Of a stretch of DNA of 64,000 nucleotides, positions 37,936 through 46,479 are shown one piece after another. Within the stretch, counting starts at the first letter, position 1; every line of letters starts with the position of its first letter. A model generated the notes under the pieces. That model was given only the letters and a program-made list of their open reading frames with translations. It made no database searches and had not been told where the DNA came from. The stretch spans positions 248,001 through 312,000 of the forward strand of contig NZ_CP108484.1 of the NCBI RefSeq assembly GCF_036226505.1, written 5' to 3'. This DNA is from Kitasatospora sp. NBC_01246. GTDB lineage: Bacteria > Actinomycetota > Actinomycetes > Streptomycetales > Streptomycetaceae. A program made the translations under genes and the position numbers.

Positions 37936-37973
37936 GTGATATGTCCAATAGCATGGAAACCATCGTGTGATAT
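37936..37973. promoter_or_regulatory. Direct GTGATAT repeats in a divergent LysR promoter
   Basis: GTGATAT occurs at 37936-37942 and 37967-37973, 31 bases apart (about three helical turns), inside the 73-base region between the ridA-like and lysR genes. This suits binding by a LysR tetramer. The second copy also overlaps a plausible -10 of the lysR gene. Confidence 0.4.
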
Positions 37974-37983
37974 CCCTGGCGGC

Positions 37984-38877
37984 ATGGATCGCCCGGAACT
38001 CGGCCTGCACCAACTCCACGCCTTCGCCGTTCTCGCCGAGGAACTCCACTTCGGACGCGCGGCGGAGCGGCTGGGCATCGCACAACCGCCGCTCAGCCAG
38101 CAGATCCGCCGTCTGGAGGCGAAGGTCGGGCACCCGCTGTTCAGCCGGGCGCCGGGCCGGGTCGCGCTCACCGCGGCAGGACAGGAGCTCCTGCCGGCCG
38201 CGCGGCACGCGCTCGACGAGGTCGCCGCCGCACTGAGCGCGGCGCGGGCCGTCGCCGACGGCGAGGCCGGTCGCATCCGGATCGGCTTCTCCGGGTCACT
38301 CGCGCTGAGTGTCCTGCCGGGCCTGCTGCGCGCCTACCACGACCGGTACCCCGCGGTGGAGATGGAGATCCGGGAGATGACCACGGCGGTGCAGGTGACC
38401 GCCCTGCACGAGCAGGTGATCGACCTCGGGCTCCTGCGGGAGCCGCCGGACGAGCCGGGACTGATGAACGAGATGATCCTGTCCGAGGAGTTCGTCGCCG
38501 TCCTGCCGCGGTCCCACCCCCTCGCGGCCCGACGCGTGGTCCCCGTCGAGGCGCTGGCGGGCGAGCCGTTCGTGCTGCTGCCCCGCAGCGCCGGACCGAC
38601 AGTGCTCGACCGGATCCTCCACCTGTGCCGCGACGCGGGATTCGAGCCGCGCCTCGGACAGCAGGCGGTGGAGTGGCAGACGGTCTCCGCGCTCGTGGAG
38701 GCGGGGCTCGGCGTCTCGCTCGCCCCGGCGAGCATCCGCCGGATCCGGCTGAAAGGCGTCGCGTACCGCCGGATCGAGCCGAACACCACACGCACCACCG
38801 TCGCGATGACCTGGCGGCGCGACGACCGGAATCCCCTGGTCGCGCGGTTCCTGGAGGAAGCCCGTCGCGAACCCTGA
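37984..38877 (+). CDS. LysR family transcriptional regulator
   Basis: 297 residues. The N-terminal helix-turn-helix (LHQLHAFAVLAEELHFGRAAERLGIAQPPLSQQIRRLE) is followed by a linker helix. The periplasmic-binding-like effector domain covers about 90-295 (GRIRIGFSGSLALSVLPGLLRAYHDRYP; DLGLLREPPD; WQTVSALVEAGLGVSLAPASI). It is divergent from the RidA-like gene and separated by a short intergenic region with GTGATAT repeats, the standard layout for a LysR regulator and its target. The effector is unknown. ATG 37984 has only weak upstream pairing. Confidence 0.92.
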   Translation: MDRPELGLHQLHAFAVLAEELHFGRAAERLGIAQPPLSQQIRRLEAKVGHPLFSRAPGRVALTAAGQELLPAARHALDEVAAALSAARAVADGEAGRIRIGFSGSLALSVLPGLLRAYHDRYPAVEMEIREMTTAVQVTALHEQVIDLGLLREPPDEPGLMNEMILSEEFVAVLPRSHPLAARRVVPVEALAGEPFVLLPRSAGPTVLDRILHLCRDAGFEPRLGQQAVEWQTVSALVEAGLGVSLAPASIRRIRLKGVAYRRIEPNTTRTTVAMTWRRDDRNPLVARFLEEARREP

Positions 38878-39019
38878 ACCCGTTCGGTGGGCAGGTGGCG
38901 GCACGCTCCGGCTGGGGGCCGGCCGGTGGTCGGGGCGGCCGGCCTGGGCACGGTCCGGCCGCCCCGGCGGGCGGCGCCGTACGAGCTCGGCGCCGCCGGG
39001 GTGCACGTGTCAGGAGTCG

Positions 39020-39319
39020 CTATGCCGCGCCGGTGGTCCCGGGCGCGACGTACCGGCGGTGGAGCGGGGCGAAGGACACCTCCGGAGCCCCGCTGATCCG
39101 GGCCGTCGCGATCGCGGGGGTGAGGCGCTGGGCCATGAACGCCTCGAACGCCTCCCGGGACTCCCACACATCGGTCACGTGGAGGCCCCGCGCGTCGAAC
39201 CAGGCCACATGCAGCTGTCCCCCGGCCCCGGGGACCTGCTCCCAGTCCACGGCGTCCCGCACCGTGTCGTACTGCTCCGGAGTCGCGTCGGCCCAGAGCA
39301 TCGACATCACCACGGCCAT
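39020..39319 (-). CDS. Small dimeric alpha/beta-barrel (ABM-like) protein
   Basis: 99 residues from ATG 39319 with GGAGGAG upstream, which decides this start over an upstream ATG. The pattern MSMLWADATPEQYDTVRD, GGQLHVAWFDARGLHVTDVWESREAFEAFMAQRLTPA resembles antibiotic-biosynthesis-monooxygenase-like or stress-response barrels. No metal or cofactor motif is visible, so enzymatic activity is uncertain. It stands alone on the minus strand. Confidence 0.7.
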   Translation of the reverse strand: MAVVMSMLWADATPEQYDTVRDAVDWEQVPGAGGQLHVAWFDARGLHVTDVWESREAFEAFMAQRLTPAIATARISGAPEVSFAPLHRRYVAPGTTGAA

Positions 39320-39540
39320 GACCACTCCTCCTTCATCGGCGTCCAGGTATCTACCCCGACCGGCCAACCCCCGGCCGCCACCACGCGCACGCCGTGACAG
39401 CCGAGCGGACCAGCCGCCTCTCCGACCTCTCCGACCTCTCCGGCATCGACGGGAACGAGGTGGGCGACGGGGCGCGGCCAGAGCAACGGGCTACCGGCAC
39501 AGGTAGGGGCTCGTGGTGACCACCCGGCCGACGCCGCCGC

Positions 39541-40395
39541 TCAACCGGAGTGCACCCGCCGCTGGGCGTGCTCCGCCCAGTCGACGATCTGGATCGCCGC
39601 GCCCGCGGCCTCCTCGCCCTGGCAGCGGGTGTGGTGGCGGCGGGCGATGCCGTCCAGATCGAGGTGGCGGCCGAAGGCGGGGTGTCCGGCGAGCCGCCGG
39701 GCGTGGGCCCACACCCGGGAGTGCTCGGCGATGCGATGCACGGCGGTGGCGTCCAGGTGCCAGCGGTGCACGGTGTCCAGCCGCACCAGGGTCACCCAGA
39801 GCTCCACGTCCGCGAGGGTCAGCTCCTCGCCCAGCAGGAACTCCCGGGTGGCCAGGCGGTGCTCGATCGCGGCCAGCCCGTCGAGCAGGCTACGCAGGGC
39901 CGTCGCGCGCTCGGCCGCGGTGGCGTCGGCCCGGCCGGCGCGTTGGGCCGGGGCGTTGATGCTCCGCTCGCACAGCTCCCGGACCGCCTCGATCGCCGTG
40001 TCGAGGCCGCACGGGTGGAGGTCGGGGCCGGGGAACCGCCGGGCCAGGTCGGTGAGGATCTCGGTGGTGTCGGTGCTGACGATCCGTCCGCTCCAGCTGT
40101 CGCTGAGCACCGGCGCCACGGCCGGCCCGGGGTACTGGTGCGCGCTCGCCTCGTACAGCGGCCGCAGCGCCAGGTACCCGCCGGCGCCGTCGTCCGGCAG
40201 CGCCGGCAGCAGGGTCACCGGGAGGGTGTCGTCGAGGCCGAGGAGGCTGTGGGTGACGGCGATCTGCAGACAGTGCGGACAGGACAGCGTGAGGTGCAGC
40301 CGGTAGCGGTGCGGCACGGCGTAGTACCCGCTGCGGGCGTCGCGGCCGATCCGGCCGCGGAGGGAGGGGACGGCGGAGGAGGAGGCGTCGGACAT
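39541..40395 (-). CDS. Glutathionyl-hydroquinone reductase-like (xi-class GST)
   Basis: 284 residues from ATG 40395 (GGGAGA upstream). The thioredoxin-like half has YRLHLTLSCPHCLQIAVTHSLLGLDD, with the catalytic Cys of the CPWA-type site written CPHC here, and VAPVLSDSWSGRIVSTDTTEILTDLARRF, the family's cis-Pro and SNESSEI-like segments. The helical half carries FLLGEELTLADVELWVTLVRLDTVHRWH. Xi-class enzymes reduce glutathionyl- or mycothiol-type quinone adducts; in actinomycetes mycothiol would be the expected thiol (inference). A putative leader peptide lies 104 bases upstream on the same strand. Confidence 0.78.
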   Translation of the reverse strand: MSDASSSAVPSLRGRIGRDARSGYYAVPHRYRLHLTLSCPHCLQIAVTHSLLGLDDTLPVTLLPALPDDGAGGYLALRPLYEASAHQYPGPAVAPVLSDSWSGRIVSTDTTEILTDLARRFPGPDLHPCGLDTAIEAVRELCERSINAPAQRAGRADATAAERATALRSLLDGLAAIEHRLATREFLLGEELTLADVELWVTLVRLDTVHRWHLDATAVHRIAEHSRVWAHARRLAGHPAFGRHLDLDGIARRHHTRCQGEEAAGAAIQIVDWAEHAQRRVHSG

Positions 40396-40499
40396 GGGTC
40401 TCCCAGGGGTCGGGGGTGCGCGCACGCGTGTGCGACGCATCGGGTGCGGGAGGAGCGGGGGAGGGCGGAACTCGGGGCGGGCGAGTGCCCGGTGGGGAA

Positions 40500-40652
40500 T
40501 CAGACGGCGAGGGCCGCCGGGCCGTGGGGAGCGGGCGCTCCTGCCAGGCTGCTGCAGACCCGCTGCAGGTCGATGTGGCGGCGGCACGTCAGCACCGGGC
40601 GCAGCCGGACAGCGTGGGCCACGCCATCGACGACCGGCTCCGCGTGCCTCAC
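40500..40652 (-). CDS. Putative leader peptide of the RRHIDLQR type
   Basis: About 50 residues from GTG 40652, which has GGGAG five bases upstream; a shorter start at 40622 is possible. The core VLTCRRHIDLQRVCSSL matches the actinomycete putative-leader-peptide pattern I remember (xxSRRHIDLxRxxSxxC), found upstream of sulfur and thiol genes and thought to act as cysteine-sensing uORFs. Here it has two Cys codons and lies before a thiol-dependent reductase gene. The role in attenuation is inferred. The C-terminal tail (AGAPAPHGPAALAV) is unusually long for this class. Confidence 0.55.
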   Translation of the reverse strand: MRHAEPVVDGVAHAVRLRPVLTCRRHIDLQRVCSSLAGAPAPHGPAALAV

Positions 40653-40939
40653 GGCTCTCCCACCCACGTTCGAGGATTCCTGCTCCGGAGTGTCATCCCG
40701 GATCCGCGCCGCGTCAAGGGCCCCGGCACCGGAGGACCGGCCGTCCCGCATGGTGGGACGCGCGTCCCGCTCCGGCCGGACCGGCGCACCCGCAGAAGAC
40801 GGAGGCTCATAGCGAACGCCGGTGCGCCGGCCGTGGGTTCACCCCCGGGTCCCGGCGGGGCCGCCGAGGAGCGGGGCCCGGCCGGCGCCCCCTGACTTCA
40901 CGTCAGGCGCGCCGCGGGGACGGCCGCGGCAGGGGTGTC

Positions 40940-41959
40940 TCAGTGCGCGGGCCGCCAGCCGAGCGCGGGGCCGAGGCCGGTGGCGATGTCGGTGAGGATC
41001 TGGACGTAGTCCTCGAAGTCGAAGGAGAACGGCAGTGCGAAGACGACCTCGTCGACCTCCCGGAACCCGGCGTGGGCGTAGAGCTGCTCGGCGATCTCGG
41101 CGGACGTGCCGATCAGGTCCGGGGCGAAGAGCATCCGCGCCGGCCCCTGCGGGGCGGTGGTGCGCGGGATCCGACTCCGCACGTACGCGCGGTACTTGGC
41201 GCGCTGCTGCGCCGAGGCCCCGTCGGTGGGGATGACGACCAGCCCCTGGGAGACCCGGGCGCTGGCACCGGCGGGGTGGTGGGCGCGGAAGGCGGCGATC
41301 TGCGAGCGCTGGATCTCGGCGAAGTCCTCCGACTCCTCGGCCCGCACCACGCTGCTGGTGAGCAGGCTCAGCCCCTGCTCGCCCGCCCACCGGGCCGAGC
41401 GCAGGCTCCCGCCGCCGTACCACAGGCGGTCCGCCAGGCCGGGCGCGACGGGCTGGACGCGGTCGGAGTACACCTCGATGCCCTCGGTCCCGCTGAAGTC
41501 GGTGGCCCGCTCGCCGCGGACGAAGTCCAGCAGCCGGCGCACCCGTTCGTAGCTGAAGTCCTCGGCCTCGGCGGTGTCGGGGTAGAGCGCGGGGGCGATC
41601 CGGTCGTAGTGCCCGGGACGGCCCACGCTGACACCGGGGTTGAGCCTGCCGCCGGACAGGAGGTCGACGGTCGCCAGGTCCTCGGCCAGCCGCAGGGGGT
41701 TCTCCCACCCCAGCGGGATGACCGCCGTGCCCAGGTGGATGCGGCTGGTGCGCTGGGTGGCCGCGGCCAGCACCGCGACGGGCGAGGAGATCCCGTACTG
41801 CAGGTGCCGGTGGCGCAGCCAGGCGCTGTCGAATCCCAGGCGCTCGCCGAGTTCGACGAGCCGCAGCGTCGACTCGTGCCCGTGGCGGGGATCGGCCGGG
41901 TCGAACAGGCCGATGGTCAGGAATCCCAGCTTCCGAAGCGGTTGCGAGGGCGAGGGCAC
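40940..41959 (-). CDS. LLM-class flavin-dependent oxidoreductase
   Basis: 339 residues from GTG 41959 with GGAGGAA upstream. The luciferase-like TIM barrel is seen in FLTIGLFDPADPRHGHESTLRLVELGERLGFDSAWLRHRH (split at start), IHLGTAVIPLGWENPLRLAEDLATVDLLSGGRLNPGVSVGRPGH and PDLIGTSAEIAEQLYAHAGF. It should use reduced FMN or F420; the choice cannot be read here. The wording fits the MsnO8-like subgroup. It is monocistronic; the next gene upstream is the second killer-toxin-like gene, 269 bases away. Confidence 0.88.
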   Translation of the reverse strand: MPSPSQPLRKLGFLTIGLFDPADPRHGHESTLRLVELGERLGFDSAWLRHRHLQYGISSPVAVLAAATQRTSRIHLGTAVIPLGWENPLRLAEDLATVDLLSGGRLNPGVSVGRPGHYDRIAPALYPDTAEAEDFSYERVRRLLDFVRGERATDFSGTEGIEVYSDRVQPVAPGLADRLWYGGGSLRSARWAGEQGLSLLTSSVVRAEESEDFAEIQRSQIAAFRAHHPAGASARVSQGLVVIPTDGASAQQRAKYRAYVRSRIPRTTAPQGPARMLFAPDLIGTSAEIAEQLYAHAGFREVDEVVFALPFSFDFEDYVQILTDIATGLGPALGWRPAH

Positions 41960-42228
41960 CGGTTCCTCCGTCCTCCGCGACGGGCCCGGTCGGAGCTGCG
42001 CGGTTCGACTGTCACGGCCCGGATTTCGATCACCGGACGTCGGCCCCACACTCACACAACGCCCGGCGGCGCTCAAGTGCTCCACCGGAAGCGCAATCCG
42101 GGGAAACACGCACGTGACGCGCCCGTCAAGGACCGCGCGGTCCGGGGGCGAGAGACGTCGCCCGGTCGGTTCCACGTGGGCCGCCGCCCGCGCGCAGGGC
42201 GGCGGACCGCCGGGGAACCGTCAACGCG

Positions 42229-42582
42229 TCAGAGGATCTGGATGTCCTTCACCTTCGGAGGGTTGTTGGGGAAGGTGATGTCGTGCCAGCGGTCGATCCG
42301 CACCGAGTCGCCGTTGGCGTCGTAGTAGATCAGGTCGTTGTTCCCGGTGGAGATGCGGTCGACCCACCAGTTGCCGAAGCTCGTCCTTCCGGCGTTCGCG
42401 TAGCAGTCGACGCTCTGGCGCCCGTCGAGGTGCGACCAGATCTTCAGGAAGTCCTCGCCGCCGACGCACTCCACGTGGTTGATGGCGTAGGCGTTGCCGC
42501 TCGGCAGGGTGATGGTGAACGCGGTGGCCGTGGCGAGTGCCACGGCCAGGGAACGCGCGAGCCTCATCTTCTTCGAAAGCAC
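42229..42582 (-). CDS. Killer-toxin-like beta/gamma-crystallin protein, copy 2
   Basis: 117 residues from GTG 42582, with GGAGA upstream. The start aligns with copy 1 (MLSKKMRL against MISKTRKF). The signal peptide ends GNAYA, leaving an 84-residue mature chain beginning INHVEC. It has the same two cysteines and the same STGNNDLIYYDANGDSVRI block as copy 1. Eleven substitutions lie mostly in surface-type positions (R7V, D35S, T67H, R74N). Leaders and flanks differ, so the copies are diverged paralogues rather than a recent duplication. The activity is inferred from resemblance to SKLP. Confidence 0.8.
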   Translation of the reverse strand: MLSKKMRLARSLAVALATATAFTITLPSGNAYAINHVECVGGEDFLKIWSHLDGRQSVDCYANAGRTSFGNWWVDRISTGNNDLIYYDANGDSVRIDRWHDITFPNNPPKVKDIQIL

Positions 42583-42910
42583 GAGCTCTCCTTGCTGGGG
42601 GGGGACCGACGCATGGTGCCCGGCCCGTCGGCGGTGTCGCGCCCTGGCGGAGCGTTGAGGTCGCCGAGGCACGGAACCGGCGGGAGACCGCCCCGGGCCC
42701 CGGCCGGGGCCGGGGCCGAGGGGGTCCGGGACAGCCAACATAGCGACCGCCGTTCCCCCGTCCGGCGGATACGTTCCGGACACGAATGACCGGGGAGGAA
42801 TTTCACCCGTTCGTGGAGAGCGGCTCCCACGGGGCCGGCCGAGGAGCCGGGGATTTCCGGATCCGGAGCCAGTGGCGACGGTGCGGCACCCGGCGGCCGA
42901 ACGGCCGGGG
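42583..42910. other. Promoter region of killer-toxin-like copy 2
   Basis: A 328-base region between two minus-strand genes. It contains the ribosome site of copy 2 next to 42583 and, further up, a comparatively AT-rich stretch (42768-42800) that may hold its promoter. No gene is seen. Confidence 0.45.
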
Positions 42911-43633
42911 TCAGACCTCGCGCGCGGGCCCGGTCGCCGGCGGGGCCGCCGCTCGGAGCCGGGCGGTGATGCCGGTCAGGATCAGGTCGATGCCGGTGAG
43001 GAACTCCTCGCGGTCGTCGTGCTCGCGCATCTGGCCGGCGACGGTGCGGACGAACGCGAACTCGTCGGGGTCGAGCTCCGCCCAGGCGGTGGAGGTGGCG
43101 GCCAGGAAGGCGGTCCGGCTCGTCGGCGGGCGGTGGGTGGCGGCCGCGACGGCGTTGGCGGCGTTCTGGTTGCTCACCCCGAGGATGTAGTGCAGCAGGG
43201 CGGACGCCGAGCCGAACAGCTCGGGTTCGGGGACGCCGAGGGCCTGGACCTGGCGGCCGATGCCTTCCATCAGGCGCAGCAGCGGCGACGGCGAGAAGGG
43301 CCGGGCGAGCTGGGCGCCGGCCCAGGGGTGGGCGTCGATCGCGTCGAAGACGCCCAGCGCCAGGGAGCGGACGGCCTGCTGCGGCGTGCTGCCGGGGGCG
43401 GCGGCGGTGAGGGCGCCGGTGAGGACGGCGGCGGTGGCCGCGCCGAGGAGCTCGTCCTTGTTCGCGATGTGCCAGTAGATCGCGCCGGGGCCGGTGGCGA
43501 GCTGCTGCGCCAGGGCGCGGAAGGTGAGACCGCCCTCGCCGGACCGGTCGAGGAGTTCGACGGCCGTCTCGACGATGCGCTCGCGGGAGAGCGGCTCCTC
43601 CCGCCGCTCGGCGCGGCGCGCGCTGGTTGCCAT
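42911..43633 (-). CDS. TetR family repressor of the TetX-like monooxygenase
   Basis: 240 residues from ATG 43633. The N-terminal helix-turn-helix (RERIVETAVELLDRSGEGGLTFRALAQQLATGPGAIYWHIANKDELL) and a long ligand-binding domain (AVRSLALGVFDAIDAHPWAGAQLA; ALLHYILGVSNQNAANAVAA) are typical of the TetR_C type. It is divergent from the FAD monooxygenase gene with 131 bases between them, which hold three palindromes CTGGAAC-N3-GTTCCA(G), the clear candidate operators. It probably senses the monooxygenase substrate. Confidence 0.9.
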   Translation of the reverse strand: MATSARRAERREEPLSRERIVETAVELLDRSGEGGLTFRALAQQLATGPGAIYWHIANKDELLGAATAAVLTGALTAAAPGSTPQQAVRSLALGVFDAIDAHPWAGAQLARPFSPSPLLRLMEGIGRQVQALGVPEPELFGSASALLHYILGVSNQNAANAVAAATHRPPTSRTAFLAATSTAWAELDPDEFAFVRTVAGQMREHDDREEFLTGIDLILTGITARLRAAAPPATGPAREV

Positions 43634-43651
43634 GCCTCCATCCTGGCACAC

Positions 43652-43718
43652 CTGGAACACCGTTCCAGTTTGACAGGGCTGGAACGGTGTTCCAGTCTGG
43701 CCCTGGAACGACGTTCCA
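43652..43718. promoter_or_regulatory. Three palindromic TetR operators
   Basis: CTGGAAC-ACC-GTTCCAG (43652-43668), CTGGAAC-GGT-GTTCCAG (43679-43695) and CTGGAAC-GAC-GTTCCA (43703-43718) lie in the divergent region, with centres 27 and 24 bases apart. Three near-identical sites between a TetR gene and its neighbour strongly suggest cooperative autoregulation and control of the monooxygenase. Confidence 0.8.
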
Positions 43719-43764
43719 TGGTTCGGCCAGGCGGAGACCGCCCGCGAGTAGAGAGGGCACCGCC

Positions 43765-44937
43765 ATGACCACCGCACCGACCGTGCCGAACGCGCCCGGC
43801 ACTCCCGGCACTCCCGTCACGATCATCGGCGCCGGGCTCGGCGGACTGGTGCTCGCCCGCGTCCTGCACGTCCACGGCATCCCCGCGACGGTCTACGAGG
43901 CCGAGCCCTCCCCGCAGGCCCGGACGCAGGGCGGCCAGCTCGACATCCACGAGCACGACGGGCAGCGCGCGCTGGCGGCGGCCGGCCTCACCGAGGAGTT
44001 CCGCGCGATCATCCACGAGGGCGGCGAGGCCTCCCGGGTGCTCGACCGGCACGGCACGGTGCTGCTGGACGAGCCCGACGACGGCACCGGCCGGCGCCCC
44101 GAGGTGCTCCGCGGCGACCTCCGCCGGATCCTGGTCGAATCGCTGCCCGAAGGGACGGTCGTCTGGGGGCGGAAGATCGCCGGGGCCCGGCCCCTCGGCG
44201 GCGGCCGGCACGAGGTGGCGTTCACGGACGGGTCGGCCGTGACCACCGGACTGCTCGTCGGCGCCGACGGCGCCTGGTCCCGGATCCGGCCCCTGCTCTC
44301 CGGGGCGGAGCCGGAGTACCTCGGCACGTGCTTCGTCGAGACCTACCTCTACGACGCCGACGAGCGGCACCCGGCGGCGGCCGCGGCGGTCGGCGCCGGG
44401 TCGATGTTCGCGCTCGCCCCCGGGCAGGGGATCTCCGCCCACCGGGAGGCCGAGGGAGTGCTGCACACCTACGTCCAGCTGACCCGCCCCGCCGACTGGA
44501 TCTCCGGGATCGACTTCGCCGACGCGGACGCGGCCAGGGCCGCGGTGGCCGCCGAGTTCGAGGGGTGGGCGCCGCAGCTCACCGCGCTGATCACCGAGGG
44601 CGAGAGCGCACCCGTCGGGCGCGCCCTGCACACACTGCCGGTCGGACACCGCTGGGACCGCGTGCCCGGGGTGACGCTGCTCGGCGACGCCGCACACCTG
44701 GCGCCCCCGGCGGGCGAGGGCGCCAACCTCGCGATGCTCGACGGCGCCGAGCTCGGGCGGGCGATCGCCGCGCACCCCGGCGACACCGAAGCGGCCCTCG
44801 CCGCGTACGAGGCGGAGCTGTTCCCCCGCAGCGCGAGCGCCGCCACGCGTGCGTCCGCGATCCTGGACCTCTGCATCGGCGACCGGGCACCGTACGGGCT
44901 GGTCGAGTTCTTCACCGGCGGCGGACCGGTGGGGTGA
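43765..44937 (+). CDS. TetX-like FAD-dependent monooxygenase
   Basis: 390 residues from ATG 43765 (GAGAGGG upstream). FAD-binding IIGAGLGGLVLARVLHVHG (about 21-39) is followed by a substrate-side block GGQLDIHEHDGQRALAAAGL and later GEASRVLDRHG, wording shared with TetX-type tetracycline-inactivating monooxygenases. LLVGADGAWSRIRPLL is the DG motif. The C-terminal GD motif is VTLLGDAAHLAPPAGEGANLAMLDG. The predicted reaction is NADPH- and O2-dependent hydroxylation of an aromatic or polyketide substrate. It is controlled by the divergent TetR. Whether it confers tetracycline resistance cannot be told from sequence; related proteins act on many substrates. Confidence 0.85.
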   Translation: MTTAPTVPNAPGTPGTPVTIIGAGLGGLVLARVLHVHGIPATVYEAEPSPQARTQGGQLDIHEHDGQRALAAAGLTEEFRAIIHEGGEASRVLDRHGTVLLDEPDDGTGRRPEVLRGDLRRILVESLPEGTVVWGRKIAGARPLGGGRHEVAFTDGSAVTTGLLVGADGAWSRIRPLLSGAEPEYLGTCFVETYLYDADERHPAAAAAVGAGSMFALAPGQGISAHREAEGVLHTYVQLTRPADWISGIDFADADAARAAVAAEFEGWAPQLTALITEGESAPVGRALHTLPVGHRWDRVPGVTLLGDAAHLAPPAGEGANLAMLDGAELGRAIAAHPGDTEAALAAYEAELFPRSASAATRASAILDLCIGDRAPYGLVEFFTGGGPVG

Positions 44938-44997
44938 GCCGCCGGTCCGGTCATGGACGGGGACTCCCCGAGGTTCGGGGCGGGTGCGGCGTGCGCG

Positions 44998-46470
44998 TCA
45001 GCGGGCCGCCACCGCAGCGGTTCCGACGCCGACCGACCGGAGGTAGCCGGCGAGGTCGGCGGCGTCCTCGGTGGCCAGCCCGACGTAGCCGTCCGGCCGG
45101 ATCAGGAACAGCCCCCGGCCGTAGCCGTCCACCCGTCGCGAGCGGACCCCGGCCGGCACCGCCGGCGGTTCGCAGCCGGCCGCCACGAGGGTGAAGTGCG
45201 GCCCGCGCAGGACGTCGAACAGCCGGTCGCCGTTCGGGAGTTCCGCGTCGGGGGCGCGGTCGCCGGCCCGCACGGCGTCCTCGGGCAGGCCGCTGCGGCG
45301 CTCGATGCTGAGCGGGCCGCCCCGGTAGGCCAGGCCGAGTTGTTCGGTGCGCTCGCCGCGTCGGACCTGCTGCCCGTCGCCGTCACTGTCGGCGCCGCTG
45401 CGGGCGCGGTGCAGCGAAGTGCTGATCTCCAGCACGTCCGAGGCCACCGGCAGCCGTTCGGCCTCGTAGCTGTCCAGCAGGGCGGGGGCCGCGCCGTGCC
45501 CCAGCACCTGGCCGAGCTTCCAGCCGAGGTTGTAGGCGTCCTGGACGCTGGTGTTGAGGCCCTGACCGCCGGCCGGCGAGTGGATGTGCGCGGCATCGCC
45601 CGCCAGGAACACCCGGCCCTGGCGGAAGCGGTAGGCCAGTGCGGCGCGCGGGCGGAACCCGGAGGCCCAGCGGACCTCGGTCACCGCCGCCTCCGGAAGG
45701 TGGGTGCGGTCGGCCACGAGGCGCCGGATCGCGTCGACCGAGGTGTCCGGGGCGGTGTCGGGGTCACCGTCGTCGAACAACGCGAACAGCTGGAAGCCCG
45801 GCGTGCCGGGCAGCGGACAGAGCAGCAGGACGCCGCCCGGCGCCGTCGGCCAGATGTGCCAGTCGTCATGGTCCAGACCGCTGATCCGTACGTCCGCCAC
45901 CAGGGCCGGGCGCGGATCCACCGTCTCACCGGCCATCGGGATGCCGACGGCCCGCCGCACGGTGCTCCGCCCGCCGTCGGCGGCGACCAGGTAGTCGGCG
46001 GTGACCGTGCGCGGGGCGCCGTCCGGGCCGGTGAGCCGCGCGGTCACGCCGTCGTCGTCCTGGGTCAGGTCGGTGAGCGCGGTGCCGAAGACCGCCTCGC
46101 CGCCCAGTTCCCGCAGGCGGGTGTGCAGGATCTCCTGGGTGCGCCACTGGGGCAGCATCCAGACTTCCGGGTACGGCACCGACGGGTCGCCCGGCTCCCG
46201 GCGTTCGATCAGGTCCCAGCGGGCGCCGCGCTCGCCGTCCGCCCAGCTCTGCATCCGCGGGTAGCGGCCGCCGGCGGCCAGCACCGCGTCGATCACGCCG
46301 AGGTCGTCGAGCACCTCCAGGGTGCGGGGCTGCAGGCCCTTGCCGCGGGAGCCCGGGAACAGGCCCGTTGCCCGGTCGACGAGCAGTGCGGACACGCCCC
46401 GGCGGGCGAGGTCGCAGGCGAGCGTGAGGCCGGTCGGCCCGGCCCCGACGATCAGCACTTCGGTGTGCAT
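44998..46470 (-). CDS. FAD-dependent aromatic hydroxylase, PheA/TfdB type
   Basis: 490 residues from ATG 46470 (GGAGA upstream). VLIVGAGPTGLTLACDLARRG is the FAD dinucleotide motif; YLVAADGGRSTVRRAVGI is the DG motif; FLAGDAAHIHSPAGGQGLNTSVQDAYNLGWKL (split) is the GD motif. A C-terminal thioredoxin-like extension (about 385-490) is present, as in polyketide hydroxylases and rifampicin monooxygenase. It is convergent with the TetX-like gene and divergent from the second TetR gene. Its substrate is unknown; aromatic polyketides or phenols are typical. Confidence 0.87.
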   Translation of the reverse strand: MHTEVLIVGAGPTGLTLACDLARRGVSALLVDRATGLFPGSRGKGLQPRTLEVLDDLGVIDAVLAAGGRYPRMQSWADGERGARWDLIERREPGDPSVPYPEVWMLPQWRTQEILHTRLRELGGEAVFGTALTDLTQDDDGVTARLTGPDGAPRTVTADYLVAADGGRSTVRRAVGIPMAGETVDPRPALVADVRISGLDHDDWHIWPTAPGGVLLLCPLPGTPGFQLFALFDDGDPDTAPDTSVDAIRRLVADRTHLPEAAVTEVRWASGFRPRAALAYRFRQGRVFLAGDAAHIHSPAGGQGLNTSVQDAYNLGWKLGQVLGHGAAPALLDSYEAERLPVASDVLEISTSLHRARSGADSDGDGQQVRRGERTEQLGLAYRGGPLSIERRSGLPEDAVRAGDRAPDAELPNGDRLFDVLRGPHFTLVAAGCEPPAVPAGVRSRRVDGYGRGLFLIRPDGYVGLATEDAADLAGYLRSVGVGTAAVAAR

Positions 46471-46479
46471 CCCAGTCTC

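Noticed and set aside
43765..44937. Naming the monooxygenase tet(X)
   Set aside because: The resemblance is at family level only; many relatives act on other substrates, so no resistance name is given.
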